Below, one piece after another: positions 32,348 to 43,350 of a DNA stretch of 47,798 nucleotides (within the stretch, counting starts at the first letter, position 1; every line of letters starts with the position of its first letter). A program made the translations under genes and the position numbers. The notes beneath the pieces are model-generated. The model did not search any database and was not told where the DNA came from. It saw only the letters and a list, made by a program, of their open reading frames with translations. The stretch covers positions 9,192 to 56,989 of the forward strand of contig JAHBMJ010000100.1 in NCBI GenBank assembly GCA_018398765.1. The letters run 5' to 3'. Source of the stretch: Chromera velia (lineage: Eukaryota > Sar > Chromeraceae).

Positions 32348-33797
32348 CTGCCCACATTCTCTCTCTCTCTCTTTCTCTTTCTCTCTCTCTCTCTGTCTCG
32401 CTCTCGCTCTCGCTCTCTCTCTCTCTCTCCCTCTCTCTCTGTCTCCTAGCCTTATACACATATACATACACCGTACTGCATGCACTCATGAACCATTGGT
32501 TCACGTTTTGGTCAAGAGCTACTAAAAATTCATTTATAGGCAAAAAATCTTCTTTTGAGGGGCGAAAACCCCCCTAAAACTACGCTAAAACCCCCTTTAA
32601 AAACCATAAAATTCACTTTTCAAAGAGGCTTTGCCAAAAATTCAGGAGTGTGTGCAGCGCGGCATACACCTACATACAATGTCATACAGACAAACATATG
32701 GAGAAGCAGACAGATAGGTAGGCAGACGAGCAGGTGGGCAGGCAGGCAGACAGGCCATATTTTCATTCTAGGGGAGGCCCTGGGGAATTTTTTACAGACA
32801 GCAAGACAAACCTAGAAGACAGACAAATAGTTAGTCACTGTGACTGTCTGTCGCTGTCAGTCGATCAGTGGGTCAGTCAGTCAGTCTTTCGCCCTTGCGC
32901 TTCTCCTCAGAGTTTCAGCACTCCTGCACTAAATCAACGTACACCCGGTCACTCAAAGGAGACGAATTTCAATATACACATAGCCTAAAGGACATAGAAA
33001 AATATGGAATGGAGAAAGCCAAACAGAGCACACAAAGATAAAACTACGTCACAGACTGGCATCCACGCACATAAATACCGGAAAAATTTGTCTACAGGGG
33101 CACCATGCATCGAAACGAGTATCGTGGACAGCAACGGGAGGATATTTTAAGACAGAAATGTAGACGGACACGGAAACCCAACACGCTTACTCATTCACCT
33201 ATATACTTAAAGACACAAAGATTCACAGCTTAAAGTCAGTACAGACAGGAAATCACATATATTGCATGACAGGCTCAAACAGGGTGAATAGAGCTAGAGG
33301 AAAGCCATAGGCGCCCGGGTTCAGCAGCTTGCTTGCGGCAGAGAGTCACATACGCTTGCTAGCAGATTGTCTCTGACTATCTCCCTTTCATTTATGGAGT
33401 CAAATAAACAGAAGGAATATGAAAACAGGACCAGATTGACCACTCACCTTTCCTTAGAGCAGGACAGTGGGGACCTGACCAAAGGGCAGATCTGCTTAGT
33501 TCAGAAACAATATGAAACTCGCAACTGATAGATTGAGACGCGCGGAGACGGCGTTTGAAGAGTAGTGTTTTTACTTAGCTCTCACTCACTCTCACACCCA
33601 CGTCCATCATTAAGTTAAAGATTTCTCTCATCTGCTCACCCACATTACAAAGTCTGACAAAGCTGTCGAACAGCGCATCTGATAGCACATCTGAATTCAG
33701 ACCCCAGAGGTGGTCGAATTCAATCGTTTCAATCATGCATGCGCAAAATTTTTACTGCGGGATCCCGTAAGGCGTTTGTGACCTAAAATCTGGAGAA
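30585..33797. other. Intergenic stretch with microsatellites
   Basis: Holds CA/TA and GA microsatellites (about 31557-31650, 31760-31880), a CT tract (about 32309-32450) in which AAGCTGCCCACATTCTCTCT occurs twice, a GGCA-type repeat near 32720-32755, and a GC-rich patch at 30757-30960 in AT-rich surroundings. No gene was recognised. Confidence 0.6.
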
Positions 33798-33875
33798 GTA
33801 CGTAAGTGCATGGCGCGCGTGCGAAATTCGGTGTAGGGGGCGGGGCTCACCTTTACTTTTTTCCTTTCAGTTTGC

Positions 33876-34759
33876 ATGGGCTACAGATACCGTGACTCGG
33901 GGGCCATGGCATCGGCCGACCGAAAGGTAAGTAGAATCTAATGCAACACAATCATGTCACAATGTAAGCTGATCCCTTACTCTCTGCCTTTGAAAACAAA
34001 AAGGCTCATCAATCCTCTATGTTTTCATATTTCTTCGCAAGAAGATCATTCTCCTTCAGTCTCCCTTGATTCTTAATATATATACTGTAATATAAAATAT
34101 ATATGCACGCAACTCTGATATATATACTTGACCGTGTTGTTGTCTATTATGGCTTTGGTTGTCTCTTTCGGTTGCTGGAGCTTGTCCCCAGGGTATTCGA
34201 CTATTTCAATTACGATTAAGATTTTATAGGTAAGATCATACAAAACATATAATAAAAACATAGATTATATAAACATTTGAGGCTAAAAGAACGTGGTTCA
34301 TCTTAAAAAGCTTAAATCCGGTGAAATTAAGTATGATTACGGGAAAAAGTAATCATATACCCCCCCTTTTATGGTATGTCTCTTACAATTGATTACGGAT
34401 TATGAGATTACGGCATCTTTTCAAAGACTATCAATATTTTTTTTCCTTGCATACCATCACCCATCTCCCAGAAAGTACAAAGCTTCCCGCTGTAGCTCAT
34501 ACAAAAGACAATAAAAATTATTAATTCTCTTTTTCTGCAGTCTTTTGAGCGCTTATCAAGGATTCAGGCTAGGGATTCAGGGGTAAAAGGAGGGGGGGAG
34601 ACTGATGGAAGAGGTGTTGAGTTGACTCTCGGCCTCTCTTGGGAGGCTGCAGAGCAACAGCAACCGCTGCGAGCCTGGTTCTATTACAGCCCAAAATTTG
34701 CCTTAATACTGTTGGTCTTGCTCTTATTTTTTATTAGTTGCACCATGCAAAAGTCATAG
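33876..34759 (+). CDS. Possible small two-exon gene for an 89-residue protein with a C-terminal membrane segment
   Basis: Coding exon 1 is 33876-33926 (MGYRYRDSGAMASADRK) and exon 2 is 34541-34759, joined in phase 0. Exon 1 has a strong acceptor (TTCCTTTCAG at 33870) and a consensus donor (GTAAGT at 33927). Exon 2 has the acceptor TTTTCTGCAG at 34540. An upstream non-coding exon is possible, because the donor GTAAGT at 33798 lies 72 bases before the acceptor. Exon 2 is locally less AT-rich than its flanks. The product has a polar Arg/Gly/Glu/Gln-rich body and then FALILLVLLLFFISCTM near the end, like a tail-anchored protein. I recognise no family. The hydrophobic end could instead be a pyrimidine tract misread as coding. 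The gene is a prediction. Confidence 0.45.
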
Positions 34760-35179
34760 GAAAAGACTAGGGAAAAAGTCTGTTCATGGAGAAGGATGAG
34801 CTGCAAAAAGTCGAAGAAGCGTTCAAAAAGCTCCTCATGAAGGACTCTGATGTTGTCATAGATGTTGAGATTGAAGTTTAGTGATGACATTATTGCACTA
34901 TGACGGTTTTCTTTTGTTTTTTGAAGGAGGGTCCACCCCATTTTACTATATATTACGGATTACAAGTTTATGAGCCCTTTCTAGATGTCACCTAGAGATA
35001 AGACTTTCATCGCAGATTACAAGCAAACCAGTAAGCATTCTGATGAGATGTTGACTTTGTTTGAAGTAATTTAATGTAATAAGTCCTAAAAAAATGGTTT
35101 TTAGTGTAGGAGTGACGTTAAATACTAACTATGTGTAACCCCTAAAATTCATCTAGTAATATTTTAAGTCGATTACCCT
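34760..35179. other. AT-rich stretch with a small open frame
   Basis: Holds a 31-residue plus-strand frame at 34786-34881 (MEKDELQKVEEAFKKLLMKD then SDVVIDVEIEV) with protein-like composition. It overlaps a longer minus-strand frame at 34684-34941. Neither is recognised. Confidence 0.4.
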
Positions 35180-38100
35180 AGAGCTTGTGCAGTGGAATCG
35201 CTCGACGCGGAGTCAATTTAATTTGCATTCTGTGTGGAAGGCGGCTCGGGGCCCCTTCAAGTGTCTACTACTACATCAAGAGCTCATCTACGAGTCTCAC
35301 TTCGGTTAGGCGTACAGCCCTCGCAGGTCTAGAGCCTATAGCGCAAGTCAGTGACGACCTCTTATTGTTTGCCTTTGGCTTTTCTGTGATAGTGCCTCAC
35401 AAAATCTGTCATCTGATCTTTCGATTCATTGATTCATACGTCAGCCACTTACCTGAAGGCTGATGGTACACATATACTCATACATGAATACTCATCATGC
35501 ATTCCGCACGGAGGCTTTTCGCAGGCTGCTGCTGCCATGCCCGGTGAGAGGGGTATTTTGGCAGCACGAGGCGCATCGCCTTCATCATATCTTCCTGCAA
35601 GTCGGCAAGGAGTTTGGTGGGATACGGTGGTTTCTTGCCAAATACGACTTCGTATGGACTCTGTCCGATGCTTGTCTGATAGGTGCTGTTGTGGTTCCAT
35701 GCTGTAAAGCAAAGAAGGTCGTCCCAATCCCTACGTTTTCCTCTACATAATTTGATATGGCATTCTTGATGTCTTCGTTTATTCTCTCTACCCTCCCTTG
35801 TATCTCAGGAGAGTATACAGTGGAAAGAACTCTCTTTAAGCCGACGAGAACGTTGACGGCAAGAACAACGGGGTCGAAGAGACTCGTGCTTCTATTGGAC
35901 TGCAACTTCAACGGAGCTCCGAAGCGGGTGTCACTTAGTAAATTTTGTACAAGCACTCGTGCGATAGTGGTTGCCTTCAGATCTTTCAGAGGGACCAATT
36001 CTATCCATTTACTGGACAGACAGAGGATTGAGAGAATGTGTTTGTTTCCGCGGTCTGTAGTAGGAAGAGGACCAATACAATCGAAAGAGAAGCTTTCAAG
36101 TGGAGCATCAGTAAGGACTTGGGGTTCGTATGGGTGCAGTTCTTTCGCTCTTTTTCTTCTCTGGCACTCTCGGCATGTGTGAATGAATCCGTAGACGTCG
36201 GAGTATATGCCGTCCCAGTAGTAGCGTTCGGAAAGAGACTGGATGGTGCAATGAATACCGCAGTGCATGGCTAGCAAGTGACTGGTTGTCTTTCAGAAGT
36301 TGTTCCCTCATGCTCTTTGGGATGGAAAGAAGGAATCTGACTCGTTTCTAATGCCCGTTCACAGGTGGCAGAATCCGAAGGAGGAGGCCATCGTGCAAGT
36401 TGTAGAGTGGAGTTTGTGAGACGAGACGGATTCGTTCGTGATAGGTCAGTTTGGGAGGAATTCTTTTCTCTTCGATGCAGCGAATCATTCGGTTGAGTTC
36501 TGTGTCTTCCCTTTGTGCTGCTTTGACTTCTTCTACTGAGTGGGGTGCAGTGAGGAGAGGAGCTGGCAAGGGCTTGCTTAGAGAAGATTTCTCCGTTTTC
36601 TTTCCCTTTTTCTTCTTATCTTTCTCTTCTGTTTCCATCCCCTCTCCTTCCTTCTCGTCTTTCTATACTTGTCCTACTTTATGCACTGCAATCACAACCG
36701 AATCGTCAGAGTCGGAATCATCTCTTTCTGATGGATCTCGTTCATTCACAAAGCACTCTTTGGTTAGGGAGTCTGTATCCTGGTGAGACTTTCCTGCTTT
36801 GTACACAACCTTGAAATCATATCCAGCGAGCTAGAGAGACATTCTCATGAGTCTGGAGTTTGTATCTTGTTGTTTTTTCAACCACTCAAGAGCTCTGTGA
36901 TCTGTCTTTACAATGAATTGTCGACCCTACAACCACTGTTTGTACTTGTTGATTCCAAAAAGGATACTCTGTTACTCCAGTTCAGAAATATACCAAGATC
37001 TCTCGAGGCTATTCAACCGTCGTGAAGCGTAGGCAATCACATGCTCTCCCCTTCCGTCCTCTCTTTCTTGTTTCAAAATTGCAGACAACGCCTAGTTGGA
37101 GGCATCACAGCTGAGGATGAATGGAGCGTTCAAGCAGAACGGGCAAAGAGGTCAGGATGGATTTCAGGTGGTCGAATGACTGTTGCTCTGTTTCCCCCCA
37201 TTTGAATTTTTGATCTTTTCGGGTGAGGTTGTAGAGAAGACTTGCATGCTTTGCATAGTTCTCTACATAGTGATGAAAGAAGCTTGTCAAACCAAGAAAT
37301 CCTCTTACTTCTTTCACGTTTGTTAGAGGTCTGGCCTTCCGTATGCATTCTGTTTTCTCGGGTGAAGGAGAAATGCCGTTTTCATTCACAACGAAACCGA
37401 GATAGGTGCATTCTTTCTGTCCGAAGGAGCATTTCGAGAACACTAACTTTACCCCCACTTTCTGTAGTCTTGTGAGCACTGCGTGAAGATCTTGGAAGTG
37501 CAGCTGTTCGAGTGTTGGAGAGCTAACAAGCAGATCATTCATGTAGCAGTGCACATGCACATGTTCCCATGAGACCTGCAAGCAATTTGTCCATTGTCAA
37601 CTGCAGAAGGGCTGGTCTGCACTGAATTCCAAAGGGCACCCGCAAAAATCAGAACGAGCCCCGGTGGCAGGCAAAGGTGAGCTTGTGGGTGTCGTTTTCC
37701 TTTACGTTGAGTTGGATGAACGCCTGAGTCAAGTCAATAACTGAGAAGACTCGTTTGTTCTGCAACTGTCCCATGATGTCATAAATATGTGGAAGAGGCC
37801 ATTTGATTTTCTTGAGACGGAAGTTCAGTGCCCGAAGGTCAACGCAAAGTCTGACTTTTCTGTTTTTCTTGCGAACGCAGACGAGAAGAACGGACCACTC
37901 ACTGAAACTTTCCTTTATTATTCCCTTCTCCAGCCATTCATCGATCTGCTCGTTGACATCTTCTCTCATTGCTAGAGGCATCTGTCTGGGACGTACATAG
38001 ACAGAGCCTTCCGTTTCCGTTTTTATGGATGCCTCAACACCTGTTAAAGTCCCTAGATTTCTCTTTGTCGGATAGAGAGAAATGAATTATCTCAACAGAG

Positions 38101-41100
38101 TTTCTAGTCTGTCTTTATCTTTCTCTAATAAATTTGTTGCCTTTTTCACTGCCTCTTTGATTTCTTTTTCGGCTTGCTCCCTCTCTTTGGGCAGCAGCTC
38201 GTCCGTTTTATTCACTTCTTTTCCCGGTATCTCTTTTGTTTCCCCCCCTATACCTGAAATCGTGCAGTCTTGCTTTCCCGTCTTGACAATGTTTGGCAGA
38301 TAAAAACAGAAATAGGCATGGTAGTCCGATTCATCAGCAGTGCAGATCATTGTGTGGGCCAAGAAAAAGTTAGGGGGTAAGGAGAAGGGAGATTGCATCG
38401 CATTCATGACAGGCACATGAACGCATCGGTCATCTACTTCCGCCACTGTATCCTGCACCTTGATTCTTGCAGGCATAAATCTGGTCCTTCGGCCTTCGAC
38501 AAGTATATGTGCTCCATTGGGTATGAGGGAGTCATCTGGCAACCGGACTATGAGAAGAGAGGTTTGTTTCGGAGGGAGAACAGCTTTCTTTTGGAGAAAG
38601 AGAGGGTTAGGTTCAAACGCTCTTTCCCTGTTGAGTCTTTCCATTAGGTAGAGAGGCACTTCTTTCTTCTCTTCCCCTTGATTCGCTTTCAGTGTTAATA
38701 CGTCTGGGTTGAATTCCAAGGAAAGAGAATGACTTACAAGGAAGTCTCGACCAAGAATGCAGCTATGTCTAATGGAGGAGGAAACAAAGAACTTTTGTCT
38801 CTTTTTCTCTCCACTAATGTAGATGGGCAAAGCAATGCAACCTTCATTACTTAATTCCTTTCCCCCTTCATTTTTGATAGATAGAGGAATTCTGTATAAT
38901 AAGAGGTGTGGATATTCTCTCTGCATCTGCTGGAATACCCTTGCGTGCAGCAGACTGATGTCAGCACCTGAATCGACTAACGCAGGAACGAGGAAGGAGT
39001 CAGATTGCATGAACAAGATGGCGGAGCCAACACCAGGTAAGGTAAGAGAGACATAAGCAACGCATGCATTTTGTTTGTTCTCATGGTTATGTGTAATTCC
39101 CTTTCCCTTTTCTTTCTGTGATTCTACCTAGGATTCCACGGTCGTAGTTTGGGCCTTGTTGGTCACCTGCGGTCGGCCCTGGAACCCTTTTGTTCCGCTT
39201 GCAGACGCTTCAGTGTTTTTGCTGTTGCTGGAAGGGTCTTGGATTGGGGTTGGCGGCTGTTTGGTTTGCCCCAGTGGCGAACGGAGGTGGGCGAGGTCCT
39301 TGGTTTTGGTTCCATCTACCGTAGCCCTGTGTGTGTGGAGGAGTGATTTGGGGTGGTCTTCTGTTCAGGTTGAAAGGCTGGTTAAATTTTTGGCGGGGTG
39401 GAGGGTTGTTGAAGTTTTTGAATGGTTTGTTTTGTTGGTACGGTTGTGCGAGTCTGGCTGCGAATGGGTTTGGTCTTCCCCCGTTGCTAAAAGGTCTTTC
39501 TGATCTAGAGCTCATGCGCAGTCCCAGTTGTTTAACCCGTTTGAGTGCGCGATAGGCAGCCTGAATATGCCCTTTTTTGAAGCAGTAGTTGCATTCGATC
39601 GTAAAAGAAAGCAAACACCCTTCTGGCGTGTGACCTTACATGCCAGCACATCGGTTGCAATGCGCTTTCTCATGTGCAATATTGGTGACAAAGCTTGCGA
39701 TGTCTGCAGCGAAACAGAATCTATCAGACACGACTCGGTTCTGGTCCTAGGTTGAAGTTCTCGTAGGATTCGTGTGTGGTTGTGGTATCTGCCCGTCCAA
39801 CAGTGGGGGTCTTATTTGGTGGCTCCACGAGGAGAGAGACTGGTAGGTCATGGGTGGATGCTCTTGATGGGTTGGTGGAAGAAAAGGAACACCCAATGGC
39901 ATCTCATCGAGACCTTCTTGGCCTTCTTCTACTTTCATGGCTAAGACATGACAAGAGACACTCGGAGCAACGAATGTGTATGTTTTTGCATCTTAAAAGA
40001 CAGATATTAGAAAGAGGAGTAGGCCTTTGTACGGAGGGCAACTCGTACGGTTTCGTTGGAGAGTCCTTTGATGAAGTGTTTGAAAATGTTGGATGAATCG
40101 ATGTCCTTTCCGCTTTCATTGCAGAGGGTGCGGTACCTGCTCGCAAAGTCGTCCAGAGATTCGGTCAGTTTCTGTTTGAGACAGAGCAGTCTTTCATCTG
40201 CTGAGTCCTGATCTGTTTCAGTTAGCTGGCATTCCTTGAAGAACAGATCAGTGAGTTGCTCAAGGTTGGTGATAAGGAGCACTCGCGTCTGAGGCAACTG
40301 GTCGTACCAGGTCTTTGCTTTTCCTGCGAGGGTAGAGGGAAAACAGATGTCACAGAAGTCAAGAAAGTCCCATCTCATACGATTGTACAGTCGTAGCAGT
40401 CTCCCCCAATAGGCCTTTGCTTGAGTTCGATCACCGGAGAAGGAAGGCAAATCTATCTTCACCTTTGGCATGTCTCTGCTCTGGAGGTTCGGTGGTGGGA
40501 GTCGGAATTCCTGACTAGCAGATGCACGCTGTGCACCTGCGATTCCTCCAACGACTATGACAAGGTTTCCTTGCTCGTCAACTCTGAAAATCACTCCTTA
40601 ATTTTGCAGGTTGATGAATATCCTTGGGTCGATGCTCTGGAGAGCAATTCCCGTGCTTGCTGCTCCTTGAGGGGGCTGAGCGATCGGAGGCGCTGCTGCG
40701 GCTGCTAGCAGTGCAGGAGCTGCTGCTTGTTGGTTTGGGGCTCCTTGCTGGTTTTTGGCAGCATTTGCTTCAACATCTACCATCTAAACATCTCCTTGGG
40801 CGTCATGGTTGGCTTTTGCTACTTGTGGGTGAAGAGGCAGATTCTGCTGGATAGGGTTCGGTTGTGGATCTCCCTGGGGAGGAGGCCCATCAGGTTGGTG
40901 ATCGTTGTTCATACCTAAGTTTTGGGGTAGCAGATGGGCTGCTTTAGCTTTCGGCTGAGCTTTAGCTTTTACTGCTTCCTTCGGCTTGGGTTGTGCCTTA
41001 GGTTTGGGTTGTGGGTCCATCTGTACTTTCGGTTGTGCCTTTGCTTTTGCCTTTACTTGTCGCATCGTGAGAAGAGCAGTGGAGACAGGGATCAGTTAAG

Positions 41101-42108
41101 CAAGACCAGCGGCTGTTAGAGATAAGATACGGGGGTAGAAGGAAGTGTTTCTGGTCTATGTACTTTTCTTGCTGTGAGGTGTTGAGACCGAGTGCCTTGA
41201 GTGTTCGTGAAGACTGACGGTTGTGTGCCCACATGCAGTAAGTGTACTGATCCAATAAGAAGACTTTCTCGTTCTCTGGACTCTTGATGAAGTCGGAGTT
41301 TCTTTTGAGGGTTCTCTCTATCAGAAGACATGCTTGTTTGTTTCTATCAGAAAAGGGCAAATAGAGAGGTTCTCCCAGAAGAACAAATCTTGAAGCCTTC
41401 TTTGCACGGAAAGAAGTCTGATCGAAATCGATAGGTGGTCTCTTCAATATGGATGGCTCTTGATCACAGTTGCTTGGCAGGGTATATCGGTCAATTTTTC
41501 CTGTTTGTGGTTGAATTTTCTGCAGCGCTTCGCGGTCAGGTGCTGTTTTGTCGTAAATCTTCTCAAAGGGAAAGGAGGGATATACAGGAAGAATTTGGGC
41601 AGCGCTCCGCGGTTGGGTTTTGTTCTGAGAGAAGTCTTCAGCAAAGTCCTGGATGTCTGCTTGGGAGCGGAGATCAATCACGGTGACATCACTGTTGGAC
41701 AGGGAAGAAGGAGGGAACGAAGGCTTCACGGTGGTAGTGAAGTTGCTGTCGTAAGTTTGGCAAGCCGGAGATGGCAGGATCAAGAGGAGCTACTCGGGAC
41801 CAGGTTTTGATCAGCTTCTTGTTGAAGGGGCACCAGTGCTTAGGCTTCGGCACGGCCAAGTCAAGAGGATGAAGGTGTGTCTGGATGTGGAGCACTCGTA
41901 GGTGTCTGTTTCTGAAGGACAGGTACAGACCGAAGAGCTCGATCTTCCCTTTCTTGCGGCGGTTCGGTTCCTTGGTCAGAAAAAGGGTAGTGGAAGATGC
42001 CTGGATGCTCGGAGAGGAACTCGCTTCTTCTGTCGTTTTGGCAGAGCTTGTTGTGCTTCAGGTTAGAAGAGTTGGAGAGTTTGACTCTCGTTGGCGATGT
42101 CACCACGT
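35180..42108 (-). mobile_element. Ty3/gypsy LTR-retrotransposon fossil
   Basis: Minus-strand remains in the order of the Ty3/gypsy family. From high to low coordinates they are a gag-side region (about 39.2-42.1 kb, including a retrotransposon gag domain at 40007-40594 and a zinc-knuckle-like part near 39.5 kb), aspartic protease (about 38.1-39.0 kb), reverse transcriptase and RNase H (about 36.7-38.0 kb), and integrase (about 35.5-36.6 kb). The protease-RT-RNase H-integrase order separates it from Ty1/copia. It is clearly broken, with something like ten interruptions. No LTR pair was found. The gag end is cut by a LINE copy at 42109. It looks old relative to the copia element at the right edge. 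Confidence 0.9.
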
Positions 42109-42894
42109 GTTCTATACTCCTCCGACGTGGTTGGTCAGAAGGAGACAGAATGAATATAAAGGGCGCTTATAAGTATGTTAGAAGATCTGACATATCGGTA
42201 TATGCAATTAAGGTGCTGTATCGGTTAAGGGTCTATTAAACGTTCAGTACTGGCTCTACTGTATCGGTAGTGTTTGTTAGTATGCGTATCGGTCTAGAAA
42301 GTTCGATGCTGGATGCTGGGTTCAGTCTTCGCCAAGTCTGGAGGATGCTTAGAGACTTCAATTAATTGGATGCTCAAGTCAAATCTGGAGTCAACTCTCA
42401 ATCAGGAAATTTTTAAATCGGATCACGTGATACTCATTCCAAGATTTTCTTTGATTTGATCTGTGCATACCATAAAATTTATAATTGCTGTTTGATAATG
42501 TGGTGCATTACCTTTGTAATGCGATGCCCTAGGCGATGCCTTACAATGTAATGCAGTGACTTGCATTTGGCCTGTATCAAAACATAAAATACGCATACCT
42601 GAATTAAAAGTAATACAATGGCTTACATTTGGCCCCGGAAAGCAAATTATACATGCACATACTTATTCCTTTAAAATTGTAAAAGTAATGCAATCGGGGT
42701 TCGAATCGGTGACTCTTTGATTTTTAATTCTGAACCCTAACCAATATGCTATCATGGAGCGCCGAACTAGCGAAATTCATTTTGCTAATTATTAATAATA
42801 AATTGAAAGTATTTCATTATATTAAAAAAAAAAAACAGTGATCTAAATCTAGAATATTTTAGAACCTAAATTCACTTTAAAGTTCAAAAGAACA
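42109..42894 (+). mobile_element. Second, shorter copy of the YVDD LINE (3' region only)
   Basis: Matches 29791-30584 over about 790 bases with scattered substitutions, mostly transitions, and small indels. It begins abruptly where the Ty3/gypsy gag-side sequence stops, as expected for a 5'-truncated LINE insertion into the older element. GTGTT occurs on both sides and could be a short target duplication. Confidence 0.87.
42696..42763 (-). repeat. tRNA-like segment in the LINE 3' region, copy 2
   Basis: Same A-box-like and B-box-like pair as in the copy at 30384-30451, with both boxes unchanged. Confidence 0.5.
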
Positions 42895-43350
42895 GTGTTT
42901 TGCTAGCTAGTAGTCCTAAAGTTCGGCCGCTTTAGGTGAACATTTGCTAGCGTGCTCCTAGCTTGCAATATGATATGAATGCTCACAGATTGCCCTTTGC
43001 CATTGGGATAGGATGGCTGGCGGGTTAAGTCACCTCATCATCATCATCATCAGTTAATTAGTTTAGTTGTGACTGACTTAATTAAAGACCTATTTAAAAA
43101 TTAATTAAAATTTTTTAAAAAAAAAATAAAGTTTGGAGGGCAAAAAGAAACTTTCACAAAAAAAAACTTTAAAACTTTAGTGTCTAACCCTAGTTCTCAA
43201 CGGTAAAACTTGAGGCCCGGCACTAGACCGCGGGGTGACCCAAAACATTTAATCTATTTTGAATCACTCCAAACTAGGTGCTGCACATAAAAAACTCGAG
43301 TGAGAGTGAAAAGAACGGACTGGTGGTGGAGAGAAAGGAAAGGAAGGAAA
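42895..43350. other. Spacer between two LINE pieces
   Basis: Contains a short CAT trinucleotide run (43034-43051), the second A-tailed repeat and a CTTTAAAAC-rich patch (about 43150-43178). No gene was recognised. Confidence 0.6.
43052..43150 (+). repeat. 98-bp A-tailed interspersed repeat, copy 2
   Basis: Second copy of the element at 28228-28325, again ending GGAGGGC plus an A-rich tail. Here it lies downstream of a LINE 3' region instead of upstream of a LINE. Confidence 0.88.

Noticed and set aside
34684-34941. 85-residue minus-strand frame
   Set aside because: It overlaps the plus-strand small gene and short frame. Its Phe/Leu/Asn-rich composition fits an antisense reading of AT-rich DNA, though this is not certain.
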